DNA of 64,000 nucleotides from assembly GCA_036703985.1 (NCBI GenBank), contig DATNQN010000137.1:41343-105342 (forward strand), written 5' to 3'. Shown here piece after piece: positions 11,171-21,151 of this stretch. The notes beneath the pieces were generated by a model. That model had not been told where the DNA came from and did no database searches. It worked only from the letters and a program-made list of their open reading frames with translations. The position numbers and the translations under genes were made by a program. The stretch's first letter is position 1, and every line of letters starts with the position of its first letter. This DNA is from Leptolyngbyaceae cyanobacterium (GTDB lineage Bacteria > Cyanobacteriota > Cyanobacteriia > Cyanobacteriales > Aerosakkonemataceae).

Positions 11171-11200
11171 GCCGATTAGTACAGCGATCGACTAATCGGC
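11171..11200 (-). terminator. Hairpin between ado and aar
   Basis: A perfect 10-bp stem (11171-11180 with 11191-11200) encloses a ten-base loop containing CGATCG. It sits between two same-strand genes of one pathway and is followed by a short T-rich run on the minus strand. It could partly terminate ado transcription or process the joint mRNA. Confidence 0.5.
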
Positions 11201-11262
11201 ATGGTAGTTTATGCTAAAGCATCTCAAATTGGTTTTTTTCGAGTTTGCCAAGACTTGGTAGA

Positions 11263-11958
11263 TTAAGCAGCTGCTAACCCTTGGGCGGACATCTTCATGA
11301 TGTCGCGATTGGAAAAACCTATATTACCAAGTGCTTCGCCATATTGAATCATGAAGTCCTCAACTAAGGCTTCTTTTTCCATGCCCAGAATGCGGGCGTC
11401 ATTTTCTACCTGGTTAAGCATTTGCCAAACTATTGGTAGGTTCTGACGGTTGGCTTCTTCCAACTCAGCTTTGGATTGTTCAAAATTTTCTTTCAGCCAA
11501 ACTTCGCCAAAGTTTAGGTGAGAGTATTCATCTTTTACTACTCCTTCAGTGATTTTACGGGCGAAGGGGTCAGCCACGGGAATGTAAATGTTGTAAGCGG
11601 CGATCGCAAAACATTCGATAATCAATGCTTGAATGAGCAAACAAGTGACTACTTTGCCTTGCGGGAGTGCTTCTTGGAAATTTCGATGTAGTTGGGCGAA
11701 GAACTCCTGGGCGAATTTCATATCAGGAGTCACTTCTAAGTTGCGCCCACAAGCTTCAAAGCCTTTTTTATGGCGGCTCTCCATTTTGGAGAGTTTGATT
11801 AACTCGTCCTTGTGTTCGGGCAGCAGTTCAGCCAGTTGGATGTAATTTTCGTGGGCTTCTTGTTCGCCTTCAATCACGATCGCGTTGATGCGACTGTAGG
11901 CATCTTTGTAGGTTTCATTCTGGAAGTCAAGTGCTGGACTGGCTTCAACCTGCGGCAT
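11263..11958 (-). CDS. ado: Aldehyde oxygenase (deformylating), ADO
   Basis: ADO converts the fatty aldehyde made by AAR into an alkane or alkene one carbon shorter, plus formate, using a di-iron centre, oxygen and reduced ferredoxin. The 231-residue protein is a ferritin-like helical bundle. The expected ligands are visible: Glu in [10 protein letters not shown], Glu and His in MESRHKKG, Glu in [11 protein letters not shown], and Glu and His in [19 protein letters not shown] ribosome site lies about ten bases before the ATG. Family length and motifs are complete, so hydrocarbon synthesis should be functional together with aar. Confidence 0.98.
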   Translation of the reverse strand: MPQVEASPALDFQNETYKDAYSRINAIVIEGEQEAHENYIQLAELLPEHKDELIKLSKMESRHKKGFEACGRNLEVTPDMKFAQEFFAQLHRNFQEALPQGKVVTCLLIQALIIECFAIAAYNIYIPVADPFARKITEGVVKDEYSHLNFGEVWLKENFEQSKAELEEANRQNLPIVWQMLNQVENDARILGMEKEALVEDFMIQYGEALGNIGFSNRDIMKMSAQGLAAA

Positions 11959-12219
11959 AAGTTACTTGTCTCCTCAACATTACTGGGTAGATATCGGTCG
12001 ATTCAAAAATCGACAAGTGGCTAAGAGCTAAAGTATGACAACTTAACTGGCAATTTATATACAATTTACCAGAATCGTCAAAAATCCCTGGTTTTCTTGT
12101 TAAAGTAACTCATTGAAATTACCTTATCATTACCCACGATCTGCCAAACTAGGATCTAGCCTGAGTCAGAAAAACAGAATTAATACCTAATTGTAAGCAC
12201 ATCCTTCTTTTAGATATAG

Positions 12220-13104
12220 ATGGTAAACCAAAATAAGGGAAGTAATTTTCCAATTAAAGATCGAAATGGGCCAGCACCATCATCGGTGGTCGGGCAATAT
12301 ATCCTGCAATGGCTCAATCCATTATTACTCTCGATCGGCGCTGGAGTCGTACTCCTACCTTTGGGGATCGTATTTCTCACCTCGTTTGCAGCAGCCGGGT
12401 CAACCCCTAGCTTAAACTCCTGGCAAAATGGGTGGTCCTGGGAAAACTATCACCAAGCTTGGCAGAAAGGGAAATTTTTACTGGGATTTGCCAACTCGAC
12501 TTTTGTTGCTTTGATGGTAACTGGTTTTCAAGTAATTACCTCTGCGTTAGCTGGCTATGCTTTGGCAAGATTAAAATTTCGCGGTCGCCAAACGTTTTTA
12601 CTAATTATTTTGGCAACTTTAGTGATTCCGTTTCAGTTATTAGTAATTCCTATCTTTTTAGTACTGAAGTGGGGACACATGATTAATACTTATTGGGCAT
12701 TAATCTTACCCACTGCTGCTAATGGTTTTGGCATTTTCTTGCTGCGTCAGTATTTTCTTACCGTACCAGCGGAGTTGGAAGAAGCCGCAGCATTAGATGG
12801 GGCAAATCGATGGCAAATCCTTTGGCGGGTAATGTTACCTTTGTCTCGTCCGGCTTTAGTAACTCTTTTTCTCTTTACTTTTATCGGGGAATGGAACGAT
12901 TTGTTTAAGCCGTTAGTTTTTACTACTCGACCGGAATTAAGAACGGTGCAACTTTCTTTGGCAGAATTTCAAGAGCAATTTACTAATAATTGGCCGTTGA
13001 TGATGGCAGCAGTCGTAATTGCTACTTTGCCAGTAGTAGTACTGTTTGTAATCGGACAACGCCAGTTTATTAGGGGAATTGCCACGACTGGAATTAAGAG
13101 TTGA
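12220..13104 (+). CDS. Carbohydrate ABC transporter permease (MalG/UgpE type)
   Basis: An inner-membrane permease subunit of a binding-protein-dependent sugar transporter. It has about six predicted membrane segments and a clear EAA loop (AELEEAAALDGANRWQILWRVMLPLSRPAL) near residues 186-215, the contact site for the ATPase subunit. The C-terminal RGIATTGIKS ending is typical of this class. At 294 residues it is full length. The usual partners (MalF-like permease, solute-binding protein, MalK-like ATPase) are not beside it, so they must lie elsewhere. The substrate cannot be told from the sequence. Confidence 0.93.
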   Translation: MVNQNKGSNFPIKDRNGPAPSSVVGQYILQWLNPLLLSIGAGVVLLPLGIVFLTSFAAAGSTPSLNSWQNGWSWENYHQAWQKGKFLLGFANSTFVALMVTGFQVITSALAGYALARLKFRGRQTFLLIILATLVIPFQLLVIPIFLVLKWGHMINTYWALILPTAANGFGIFLLRQYFLTVPAELEEAAALDGANRWQILWRVMLPLSRPALVTLFLFTFIGEWNDLFKPLVFTTRPELRTVQLSLAEFQEQFTNNWPLMMAAVVIATLPVVVLFVIGQRQFIRGIATTGIKS

Positions 13105-13126
13105 TTTGAAGTGGCTATTAGATTTT

Positions 13127-13167
13127 TTTACCACAGATATCCACAGATAAACACAGATGAACACAGA
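13127..13167. repeat. Short tandem CACAGAT repeats
   Basis: Four imperfect copies of (C)CACAGAT(A/G)AA-like units follow the permease gene. Related words (TTTATCTGCGG) recur at 13231 in inverted orientation and at 60566-60585. They are short tandemly repeated sequences of the kind common in filamentous cyanobacteria. Confidence 0.6.
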
Positions 13168-13270
13168 TGTATAAATAGATATACTGTTTGTGTTGGATGC
13201 TTTGCGATCGAATCAAATATCGATCCGTGTTTATCTGCGGTTCAATTACTATCAAAAAATAAAAAATCGC

Positions 13271-14308
13271 TCAATCTGCTTCGGAAAGAATTCGCAATCT
13301 GACAGTACGATCCCCTTCATCATCCAATGGTACTTCGATGATTTCACCGGAAAGGCGTTCTAAACAGTTAAGTAGCGATCGCAAATGAGGCGTGCTTGCC
13401 CCAGTATCCACGTATAATCGATCGGCTAAACTGCCGATCCGCTTCCAAGTAGTGTACAGTCTAGCCATCGTTTGCTCTAACTGGGCGGCTTGCTTCACCA
13501 AATCGGACGTGGTGTTCAGACAGCCTAAGCGGATGGCTTCTTCTAGTGCCATTTCCACGTCAACTGACGATTGGTTGAGGGCTTGCACTTGAGCGGCAGC
13601 ATCGAGATACTTAGATAAATTGCGGGCGTCCGTAGTTACCTGTTTGAGTCTCTCCACAGTAGGCTCTACGGCAACTTCCTCTTGCATTAAGCTGAGGTGA
13701 GATTCGGGTAATTTACCCAACTCTTTGACTAAGGGCGCTAAGTAGCGTGGGGGAAGGGAACGATCTGCTGCCTTGACTTTTACTTCATCGGGAAGCAAAT
13801 CGGAAGTCATCGCAGTCCACTCATCAGCTAGTTGACGCACTTCTCGGCGAGTGATGCGATCGCCTTTTTGCGCCGCCTCAGTCACTAATTGCTGTATTTC
13901 CGGGGTACATTTGGCAGTTTCTACAAAAGCTCGTTTGCTGAAGTTTCTAATCGCCGAAGGATCGAGCTTGCCTTCCTCCAACAGTTTATCAGCACTGTTG
14001 GCTAACTCAATTAAAGAATAAGCCTGACTTTTACTGATTTCTCGTTCTTTTAGCCAGTTAAGGAAGCCCGTACCCCTGCCATCGCCGCCTTTCTTTTCGC
14101 GATCGCGCACTACTCGCAGAATGCGCCCCCGCCAAATTTCCGTTTGCAGATCGAAGCGATCGCATACCTGCCAAGCGACATCCACCTGCTGTTGGAACTC
14201 GAAATCCGGTATCTTTTCATCCTCCGGATCGGGCAGTTGGAAGTTAATATCCGTGCCAATTTCTAAGGCAGCGATCAAGTCATTCTGAGATGGAGAATTT
14301 TCGGGCAT
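13271..14308 (-). CDS. Conserved cyanobacterial protein, function unknown
   Basis: A hydrophilic protein of 345 residues from the ATG at 14308 (an in-frame ATG at 14338 would add ten). The middle part (WLKEREISKSQAYSLIEL, then KRITRREV-type segments) is reminiscent of ParB/KorB-type helix-turn-helix proteins, with a helix-turn-helix suggested around residues 90-115. The C-terminal half is helical and coiled-coil prone and ends in a beta segment rich in Asp and Arg. No enzymatic motif is visible. A DNA-associated regulatory role is an inference. It is transcribed toward the permease gene and away from the CBS kinase. Confidence 0.7.
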   Translation of the reverse strand: MPENSPSQNDLIAALEIGTDINFQLPDPEDEKIPDFEFQQQVDVAWQVCDRFDLQTEIWRGRILRVVRDREKKGGDGRGTGFLNWLKEREISKSQAYSLIELANSADKLLEEGKLDPSAIRNFSKRAFVETAKCTPEIQQLVTEAAQKGDRITRREVRQLADEWTAMTSDLLPDEVKVKAADRSLPPRYLAPLVKELGKLPESHLSLMQEEVAVEPTVERLKQVTTDARNLSKYLDAAAQVQALNQSSVDVEMALEEAIRLGCLNTTSDLVKQAAQLEQTMARLYTTWKRIGSLADRLYVDTGASTPHLRSLLNCLERLSGEIIEVPLDDEGDRTVRLRILSEAD

Positions 14309-14497
14309 TAGGAGAGCGATCGTATAATCACAGAGCATACATTATTGCACGTTCTGGCAGCGCGATCGTCCCGAACATTACGGTGATTTCCCAAAAATTT
14401 TCATACAATACATAGAAATATTATTTAATTTTGCCTGGAGATTCCAGTTTTTTGAATGTTAAGATTGCAAAAACTCTTAATTTAAAAAACAACATAT

Positions 14498-16204
14498 ATG
14501 GACTTGCCAAATCCAGCACTGGCAATTTATCGCTACCCTGTCACCGTTTCACCAGATACTTCCCTGTTAGAAGTTCTCGCTAAAATGAATCAAATTCATG
14601 GTAGTCAATGTGCTTTATCAAATGAATCAAAAATCACCGATCTTAATAATTATGAATCTAGCCATAATTCTCAAATACATAAAATTAATAACTGTGCTGT
14701 CATTGTAGAAAATGAGCATCTGAGGGGAATCATTACCGAAAGAGATGTCGTGAATTGGGTAGCAAAAGGTCAAAATTTAGCCGTACCTGTTGGCGAAGTA
14801 ATGACCAAGAAAATGATAACTCTCACCGAATCAGAATTTAAAGATGTATTTGTTGCTTTATCAATTTTGCGACAAAACCAAATTCGTCACTTGCCGATTG
14901 TAGATGATAGGGGAAAACTAATCGGTATCGTTACCGCTGAAACAATTCGCCAAGTATTACAACCGCTCAATTTGTTAACCATGCGTCGGATCGGCGATGT
15001 AATGACAACCCAAGTCATTCACGCCTCTCCTTCTACACTAGTATTAGATTTAGCTCGACTAATGGCTCAAAATCAAGTAAGCTGTATTGTCATTGCTAAT
15101 CTACTAAATTTATCACTTACTTCCCAACAACCCATACCGATCGGAATAGTTACGGAACGGGACATTTTACAGATGCAAATCCTCGGTTTAGATATGAGTA
15201 ATATTCGAGCCGAAACCGTGATGAGTCAGCCTCTATTTTGTATGCGTCCAGAACATTCATTATGGGTTGCCCATCAAGAAATGCAGCGACGTTTAGTGCG
15301 TCGTTTGGTAGTTACTGGTAAGCAAGGCGAATTAGTCGGTGTAATCACTCAAACTAATATTATGCGAGCGCTCGATCCGGTGGAAATGTATAGCGTAATT
15401 GAAACCCTCCAAGAAGTTGTAAATAAGCAAACTATTCAATTAGTAACAGTTAATAAGCAATTAGAATTACAAGCCGAAGAAGTTCGCCAAGCCCTCCAAA
15501 AAGAACAAGAAATAAATCAACTTAAGAGCCAGTTTATTTCGATGATTTCCCATGAATTTACCAGTCCTCTTACTGGCATTATCGGATTGGCAGATTTATT
15601 AAAAATCCAAGAAAATAAATTAACTGAATCAAAGAAAAATCAATACTTAAATTGCATTTCAGATTCATCAAAACGGATGCTCGATTTGGTCAAAAACTTG
15701 TTATTAATTAGTAAATCAGAACAAATTAATTTAGATTTTTATCCATTGCCTTTAAACTTAAATTTATTCGGGCAACAATTGATCGGGGAAATGCAAATAT
15801 ATGACAGCAATCAACATGATTTTATATTTACCTATTACGGTGAGGAAAATTGCCAAGCTTTTTTCGATGAAAAAGTACTCCGACATATTTTCGTTAACTT
15901 ATTTTCTAATGCAATTAAGTACTCTCCCATAAAAACTCAAATCAACTTTCAAATTTTTCTTGAAAATGAACAAGGAAGAGCCATTTTTAAAATCCAAGAT
16001 GAAGGAATAGGTATTCCTTTAAAATCTCAATCACGACTATTTGAATTATTTTATCGAGCAGATAATGTTGATAATACTCCCGGTACTGGAATTGGTCTGG
16101 CAATAGTTAAAAAGTATATCGATTTACTTAAAGGTGAAATTATCGTTGAAAGTACTGTAGAAGTCGGAACAACTTTTACAGTACTCCTACCGCTTCATAA
16201 GTAA
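14498..16204 (+). CDS. Sensor histidine kinase with four CBS domains
   Basis: The first 295 residues contain four CBS modules (two Bateman pairs; motifs VVNWVAK, IGIVTAET, IGIVTERDIL, VGVITQTN), which usually bind adenine nucleotides or similar ligands. A short coiled coil (300-345) links them to a HisKA domain with the phospho-accepting His at about 352 (SMISHEFTSPLTG). The ATPase domain has an intact N box (NLFSNAIKYS), G1 (DEGIGIP) and G2 (GTGIGLAIV). No membrane segment is present, so it is a cytosolic energy- or metabolite-sensing kinase. No response regulator lies next to it, and its target is unknown. Confidence 0.92.
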   Translation: MDLPNPALAIYRYPVTVSPDTSLLEVLAKMNQIHGSQCALSNESKITDLNNYESSHNSQIHKINNCAVIVENEHLRGIITERDVVNWVAKGQNLAVPVGEVMTKKMITLTESEFKDVFVALSILRQNQIRHLPIVDDRGKLIGIVTAETIRQVLQPLNLLTMRRIGDVMTTQVIHASPSTLVLDLARLMAQNQVSCIVIANLLNLSLTSQQPIPIGIVTERDILQMQILGLDMSNIRAETVMSQPLFCMRPEHSLWVAHQEMQRRLVRRLVVTGKQGELVGVITQTNIMRALDPVEMYSVIETLQEVVNKQTIQLVTVNKQLELQAEEVRQALQKEQEINQLKSQFISMISHEFTSPLTGIIGLADLLKIQENKLTESKKNQYLNCISDSSKRMLDLVKNLLLISKSEQINLDFYPLPLNLNLFGQQLIGEMQIYDSNQHDFIFTYYGEENCQAFFDEKVLRHIFVNLFSNAIKYSPIKTQINFQIFLENEQGRAIFKIQDEGIGIPLKSQSRLFELFYRADNVDNTPGTGIGLAIVKKYIDLLKGEIIVESTVEVGTTFTVLLPLHK

Positions 16205-16213
16205 AAAGCAAAC

Positions 16214-17164
16214 TCAAACATCAAGAAAATCCGTATCGCGTAGAAATTCTAAAATAGCTGCATTAACCGCCTCTGGAGAACCGCCAGCCGCATCGTGTCC
16301 GCAATTAGGTAAAGTTTTGAGAAAAGAGCCTGGTAAATTTGCTTGTAATTTTGTAGCATTAGCAACCGGAAACCATTGGTCTTGTTCGCCCCATAAAATT
16401 AAGGTAGGACAATCAATTTTGCCCAAATCATTTTGAATATTACTAATGATATTAGGTTGGTAATTTAGTAATCGTTCAATTTCTTGTGCTGCGTGTTGTA
16501 AATCTTCCGTGGTTTTGGTAATTGTATTGGGAAAAGTAATATATGGGTAAGTAATCCAATACACTTCTTCTTCGGTAATTTGTGCGGGATCGACTACAAC
16601 TTCATGCCGCCCTAGAGAGACGATTTGTAGTAAAATGGGTGCTAATAAATTTGACAGTCTCAGACTATCTACTATTCTTACTAACTCTAGAGGTAAGCCA
16701 GCCAAAAAACGCATCCATATGCTGGGTAGTTGTTTGGGAAAAACCGGAACGTTAATTAACACTAATCTAGCAAATAAATCAGGAGCTTTTTCTGCTATGG
16801 CGAGGGTAGTTAATGCTCCTAAAGATTGTGCTACTACTACAGCAGGTTCATCACACAAAGCGTTGATAATTCGCTCCATTTCTACAGCTTGATGACCTAA
16901 TTGTTCGGAATAAGTTGGTTTATCAGAATAGCCATGCCCTTTGGCATCAAAACAAATTACGTGAAAATATTGAGCTAGTTTATCTATGTTGTGTCGCCAA
17001 CCATAACTCCAACTGCCGATACCATGTACTAAAATTAATGGTTTACCTTTTCCCTTTTCGCCATAAGCAATTTTGACGGGGTAACCACTTGCATCAGTAA
17101 TTGTCAATGTCTGGCGACCATTGGGGAATGTATTTTTCCACCAATCTTTAATTTCAGTTACCAT
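16214..17164 (-). CDS. Alpha/beta-fold hydrolase
   Basis: A 316-residue hydrolase. Visible features are the oxyanion segment LVHGIGSWSYGWRHN, the nucleophile elbow VVAQSLGALTT (Ser about residue 114), a late Asp in LILWGEQDQWFP and the catalytic His in LPNCGHDAAGG. The substrate is not evident; cofactor-less esterases and haloperoxidase-like hydrolases share this pattern. The start overlaps the end of the upstream DUF4112 gene by 11 bases, so the two are probably translationally coupled. Confidence 0.92.
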   Translation of the reverse strand: MVTEIKDWWKNTFPNGRQTLTITDASGYPVKIAYGEKGKGKPLILVHGIGSWSYGWRHNIDKLAQYFHVICFDAKGHGYSDKPTYSEQLGHQAVEMERIINALCDEPAVVVAQSLGALTTLAIAEKAPDLFARLVLINVPVFPKQLPSIWMRFLAGLPLELVRIVDSLRLSNLLAPILLQIVSLGRHEVVVDPAQITEEEVYWITYPYITFPNTITKTTEDLQHAAQEIERLLNYQPNIISNIQNDLGKIDCPTLILWGEQDQWFPVANATKLQANLPGSFLKTLPNCGHDAAGGSPEAVNAAILEFLRDTDFLDV

Positions 17165-17636
17165 TTACCAAACCCAAAATTAATTTAAATAGTACTACGC
17201 TAATAAAGGTCACGGTCATCACAATTAGCATTAACGCAATTATCAGAAAAATTAAAAATACTCGATCTACTTTTTTACTTTTTTGGGGTAACGCTAAATG
17301 AGATTCGATTAATGCTAAGTTTTTGATGTTGGCTTTCCATGTGGCATCAAAAATATCACCTAAAAATGGTAAAGAACCAAGTGCTGTATCTACAATTAGG
17401 TTAAATACCATTCTGATTAAAGATTCTCGCGGTAACCCTAAACGAGCAGCTTCTATCACGATATAAGCAGAAAGAACAGCTGCGATCGTATCTCCTCCTC
17501 CAGGAATTAATCCTAAGATAGGATCGATACCGATGCGATAATCAGTACCGGGAATAGGAATGGCATTATCTAACAAATTGCTGAGGTTACGAAGGCGTTG
17601 TAAGCTAATAGCTTTGGGATTTTCAAAATTGGCCAT
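17154..17636 (-). CDS. DUF4112 membrane protein
   Basis: A small protein of 160 residues from the ATG at 17636; the open frame could begin at 17666, but the shorter start (MANFENPKAISLQRL) matches the family. It carries the conserved DUF4112 core (IPIPGTDYRIGIDPILGLIPGGGD) with Gly/Pro-rich hydrophobic segments, and a strong C-terminal membrane helix. The function of the family is unknown. It lies between the BrkB-like gene and the hydrolase gene on the same strand with tight spacing, which suggests a three-gene envelope-related operon. Confidence 0.88.
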   Translation of the reverse strand: MANFENPKAISLQRLRNLSNLLDNAIPIPGTDYRIGIDPILGLIPGGGDTIAAVLSAYIVIEAARLGLPRESLIRMVFNLIVDTALGSLPFLGDIFDATWKANIKNLALIESHLALPQKSKKVDRVFLIFLIIALMLIVMTVTFISVVLFKLILGLVNGN

Positions 17637-17693
17637 CTTTAAAAAATTAACTAGAAAAAACAACAAACAATAGTTCGTTAACGAGCCACTTCT

Positions 17694-18569
17694 TTATTTT
17701 AATCTTTTCTGCATTGATTCTCCTACGATCGCGTTAAGTTGAGCGCCAAATAGCATAACTAATGATGTTAAGTTAAGCCATAGCATCAGGACGATAAATG
17801 TACCCACCGTGCCGTAAGCGGCGTTATAATTACCAAAGTTAGAGACGTAATAGCGAAATAACCCCGATAAAATTGCCCAGGAAATAGCGGCTAAAATAGC
17901 TCCTGGTAAAATAGGTATTCCTTTGCGCCAACGACTGGGGCCATAGCGATATATAAAGCCAACGGCACAGGCAATAATTCCTAAAGCGGTAGGCCAGGTA
18001 AACAGTCGCCAAAGAGATAATACTTTCGATTCTAAATTGCCTGTTTGACTGGCGATGACTTGCACTAGCAAATCGCTAATAAATACTAAAAAAGAAGCGG
18101 CAATTAGTAGTAAAATCGTGCCTATCGTAAGAGCAAGGGAAACCAGCTTAGCTTTCCAAAAAGGTCTAATTTTCTCTGGAGGAACGTGATTGATTTGATC
18201 GAGGGCTGTCATGGCAGCGCTGATAGCGCCAGAGGCTGTCCAAATTGCCAAAATAAAACTGAGAGAAAACAAGCTTCTGTTTTTACTGAGGCTGATCGTA
18301 TTGACGAAACCTTCGATCAGAAAAAGGGCATCGTGGGGAGCAATATTACCTAATTGCTGGGCTAGATAGTCAAAAGTGGTTTGTAATGGTTGAAATAAAC
18401 CAATGGCAGTCAGGAGGGCTAAAATTGATGGAAACAAGGCTAACATGGCGTTGTAAGCCATTTCCGATGCCAATCCTGGCAAGCGCTTTTCTCCAGCACG
18501 TTGGACGGTCTTTCTGATGGTTGCCCAATTTAAGTGTTGGAAGAAACGGAAAAAACGCGCATATATCAT
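17694..18569 (-). CDS. YihY/BrkB family inner-membrane protein
   Basis: A polytopic membrane protein of 291 residues with about six hydrophobic segments and the family signature ASEMAYNAMLALFPSILAL near the N-terminus, plus AAYGTVGTFIVLMLWLNLTSLVMLFGAQLNA near the C-terminus. Older annotations call members ribonuclease BN, but that activity belongs to a different protein; the real role of the family is unsettled (transport or envelope). It is first in the minus-strand group with DUF4112 and the hydrolase. Confidence 0.94.
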   Translation of the reverse strand: MIYARFFRFFQHLNWATIRKTVQRAGEKRLPGLASEMAYNAMLALFPSILALLTAIGLFQPLQTTFDYLAQQLGNIAPHDALFLIEGFVNTISLSKNRSLFSLSFILAIWTASGAISAAMTALDQINHVPPEKIRPFWKAKLVSLALTIGTILLLIAASFLVFISDLLVQVIASQTGNLESKVLSLWRLFTWPTALGIIACAVGFIYRYGPSRWRKGIPILPGAILAAISWAILSGLFRYYVSNFGNYNAAYGTVGTFIVLMLWLNLTSLVMLFGAQLNAIVGESMQKRLK

Positions 18570-18654
18570 ACCTAATAAGGAAAAAAGTGTTAGGAAGAGT
18601 TAATATTGCTCATCCTATTACCACAAACTATTACACGCTAACAACTACTACTAT

Positions 18655-19248
18655 ATGAGCAACGATGTAACGAAGTGGATAGCTGAAATTAAGGCGCTGA
18701 GGGAGCAATTGGCTGAGGCACAGCGCGATCGCGATGCTGCTTTAGATAGCGCAGCCCAGTGGAGCCAACTGTATAATAGGGAAGCGGAACAACGCCGTGC
18801 AGAGGCTAAGACATCTCAACAAACGATCGAATCTCTCAAACGAGAAATCGACCATTTAAAGGCTAATTTACTGGAAAAACCGGACGAAGGAGTAGATTTA
18901 TCTGCTATTTCTACTAAAGTCAAGCAAATAAACACAGTTGAAGAGTTACAACAGAAATTAATCGAAGCGCTGTCAGATCGCGATCGCTTAGTGGAAGCTT
19001 TCAAAGCCGAACAAATGAGCCACGCACGGACTCGCCAAAGTTTAACCACTGCGTTAGGGGATACGATCGACCTTTTAACCAAACACCGAGAAGGCGGACA
19101 GCTAGAGGAAGTTCCGGCAAATAAGGCAATTCCAGCTAAACCTCAGCCTGCCAGATTGCCAGAACCTCCCGCTCAGCCTGCACCATTACCGTTTAAAACC
19201 CCATCACTTCGGCTACCGCCAACACGTCCGGCTCCACCCCGGTCTTAA
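18655..19248 (+). CDS. Coiled-coil protein with Pro-rich tail, unknown function
   Basis: The 197-residue product is a long heptad-patterned coiled coil (about residues 8-140, rich in Glu, Arg, Gln and Ala) followed by a Pro-rich tail (residues 150-197). It has no membrane segment or catalytic motif. Similar small coiled-coil proteins are widespread in cyanobacteria with no known role. Its last 56 bases overlap the 3' end of thrC on the opposite strand, and the Pro-rich tail lies within that overlap and just before it. Confidence 0.8.
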   Translation: MSNDVTKWIAEIKALREQLAEAQRDRDAALDSAAQWSQLYNREAEQRRAEAKTSQQTIESLKREIDHLKANLLEKPDEGVDLSAISTKVKQINTVEELQQKLIEALSDRDRLVEAFKAEQMSHARTRQSLTTALGDTIDLLTKHREGGQLEEVPANKAIPAKPQPARLPEPPAQPAPLPFKTPSLRLPPTRPAPPRS

Positions 19249-20284
19249 ACTGATTTTGGCAATGTTTAATTGCCGTATCCGGGTCTTTCAGTCCGTTACC
19301 GGTCAGGACGCAAACCACGGTTGCACCTGTGGGTATTTGGTCTTTGACTTTTAGCATTCCCGCTACGGAAGCGGCGCTGGCTGGTTCGCAAAACACCCCT
19401 TCTTGGGAAGCTAACAAGCGATAAGCGGCGAGAATTTCCTCATCCGTAACTGCGGCGAACCCGCCTTGGCTAGCTTCGGCAGCGGCGACGGCTTTTTCCC
19501 AACTAGCTGGGTTGCCGATGCGAATGGCAGTTGCGATCGTTTCTGGATTCGGTACCGGCTGACCGATGACGATGGGAGCCGCTCCTGCTGCCTGAAAGCC
19601 CATCATGCGAGGCAAGCGATCGCACTTCCCTTCTTGATGGTATTGACAGAACCCCATCCAATATGCTGTAATGTTACCGGCATTTCCGACGGGGATACAT
19701 AGCCAGTCAGGTGCATCGCCCAGGGCATCTACCACCTCAAAAGCTGCGGTTTTCTGCCCTTCCAAACGATAAGGATTGACTGAATTTACCAGGGTTACCG
19801 GATAAGTTTCGGCCATTTGACGCACGATTTCCAGCGCCCGATCGAAATTTCCTTTAATTGCTAGGACTTCTGCACCGTAAAGTAAAGCTTGCGCTAATTT
19901 ACCCAACGCTACATAACCATCGGGAATCAGTACGAAAGGACGCATTCCCCCACGACGAGCATAAGCAGCCGCCGAAGCAGAAGTATTGCCGGTACTAGCG
20001 CAAATCACGGCTTTGGCACCAGCTTCTTTTGCTTTAGTAATCGCCATCGTCATCCCCCGGTCTTTGAAACTACCAGTGGGATTGAGGCCATCATACTTCA
20101 CAAAAACTTGTACTTGTCTGCCAATCAAAGATGCGATCGCAGGTACCGGAATTAGAGGCGTATTACCCTCTAAAAGCGTTACCACAGGCGTACTTGAGGT
20201 TACTGGCAGATAGGAACGATAGGCTTCGATTAAACCAGGCCAGGTTTTGAATTTTGAGTCAGCAGGAGACAGGCTTACAGTCAC
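19193..20284 (-). CDS. thrC: Threonine synthase
   Basis: This PLP enzyme converts O-phospho-homoserine to threonine and phosphate, the last step of threonine synthesis. The PLP-binding lysine is in [11 protein letters not shown], followed by [14 protein letters not shown]; the phosphate-binding VGNAGN segment is also present. The GTG at 20284 gives an N-terminus ([17 protein letters not shown]) close to the family length, 363 residues; an upstream GTG at 20326 is possible. Neither start has a clear ribosome site. The 3' end overlaps the convergent coiled-coil gene. Confidence 0.96.
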   Translation of the reverse strand: MTVSLSPADSKFKTWPGLIEAYRSYLPVTSSTPVVTLLEGNTPLIPVPAIASLIGRQVQVFVKYDGLNPTGSFKDRGMTMAITKAKEAGAKAVICASTGNTSASAAAYARRGGMRPFVLIPDGYVALGKLAQALLYGAEVLAIKGNFDRALEIVRQMAETYPVTLVNSVNPYRLEGQKTAAFEVVDALGDAPDWLCIPVGNAGNITAYWMGFCQYHQEGKCDRLPRMMGFQAAGAAPIVIGQPVPNPETIATAIRIGNPASWEKAVAAAEASQGGFAAVTDEEILAAYRLLASQEGVFCEPASAASVAGMLKVKDQIPTGATVVCVLTGNGLKDPDTAIKHCQNQFKTGVEPDVLAVAEVMGF

Positions 20285-20530
20285 AATAAATGAATAACGG
20301 GAATCCAACAAAAATTCCGGGTACACCCTAGTTTAGCTTGGATAGTCAATCGATTTTAGATTTTGGATTTTAGATTGAAGGAATCTTTTTCCCACCTCCT
20401 GCCCCCTTGCCGAATAAGTTCATGGTGGACAATTAGAAAAATTGATACGTGGGAACTTAACGCAGCTTAACATTCAGGGTACAATTACCAAATGATAACG
20501 ACTAAGCAAAAATAACTAGGCAACGAAAAT

Positions 20531-20794
20531 ATGGCAACTCGTTCATCTAGTGTCCCCAGTATCGAACGTCCTACCGTGACTTCCCAAGAAGTTAGTGATA
20601 TGTCTGTTGCATTAGCTAATCAAGTTCGCCTTATGAAGTCAATGAAATCGGTTTACCAGGCGGATCAGCAAGCTAAGTTGTTGAATTTGCAAGCTGATGT
20701 AGAAAGCCTTCTCCTGCAACTCAAGAGTCTCAAGCAACAACAGCCAACTCCCGATCTGGAACTAGTCGTCGGCTACGACAAAGAAAATAACTGA
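20531..20794 (+). CDS. Small conserved cyanobacterial protein
   Basis: An 87-residue, mostly helical protein with a Ser/Thr-rich start and a Leu/Gln-rich coiled-coil-like second half (LLNLQADVESLLLQLKSLKQQQ). It has no membrane helix and no known domain. The ATG follows a short untranslated stretch with no strong ribosome site. It stands alone. I recognise the type as a cyanobacterial hypothetical but cannot assign a function. Confidence 0.7.
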   Translation: MATRSSSVPSIERPTVTSQEVSDMSVALANQVRLMKSMKSVYQADQQAKLLNLQADVESLLLQLKSLKQQQPTPDLELVVGYDKENN

Positions 20795-21151
20795 TTAAAA
20801 AACTCGATCGCAGGCCATCGTGCCAGCTAGAAACAGTTATATCCCACTGAAAATAAAACATTTTTAGGCTTGACAAAAGGCAAGCCTTAGCCAGTTCAGG
20901 CGATTAAAAAATCAATGGTTTGGATCATCGCCATATTGTGGTATAAAAGCTAAGGCTTCGCCACTAACAGTGCTGCTTTTTAGCAAAAAAAGCTTTAATT
21001 TATTTTTAGCAATGCCGCTTAGCAGCAGCTAGAAAATAAAACTTATTGCAAGCACTGCCTGTTACTCAATTCAGTTTGCAATAACAGGTTGTTTCCACTT
21101 GTCCATACAATCCCTTCACTTTACTGGCACTAGGAGACCTGTCATTTATTC
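20795..21151. promoter_or_regulatory. desA upstream region
   Basis: A 357-base AT-rich gap with no gene. It holds a hairpin with arms AGGCTTG and CAAGCCT around 20867-20888, which may terminate the upstream small gene, and several partial inverted repeats (CTTATTGCAA at 21041 with TTGCAATAAC at 21076). An AGGAG ribosome site at 21131-21135 precedes the desA ATG. Desaturase genes are often cold-induced through their leaders, but no specific element is recognisable here. Confidence 0.4.
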
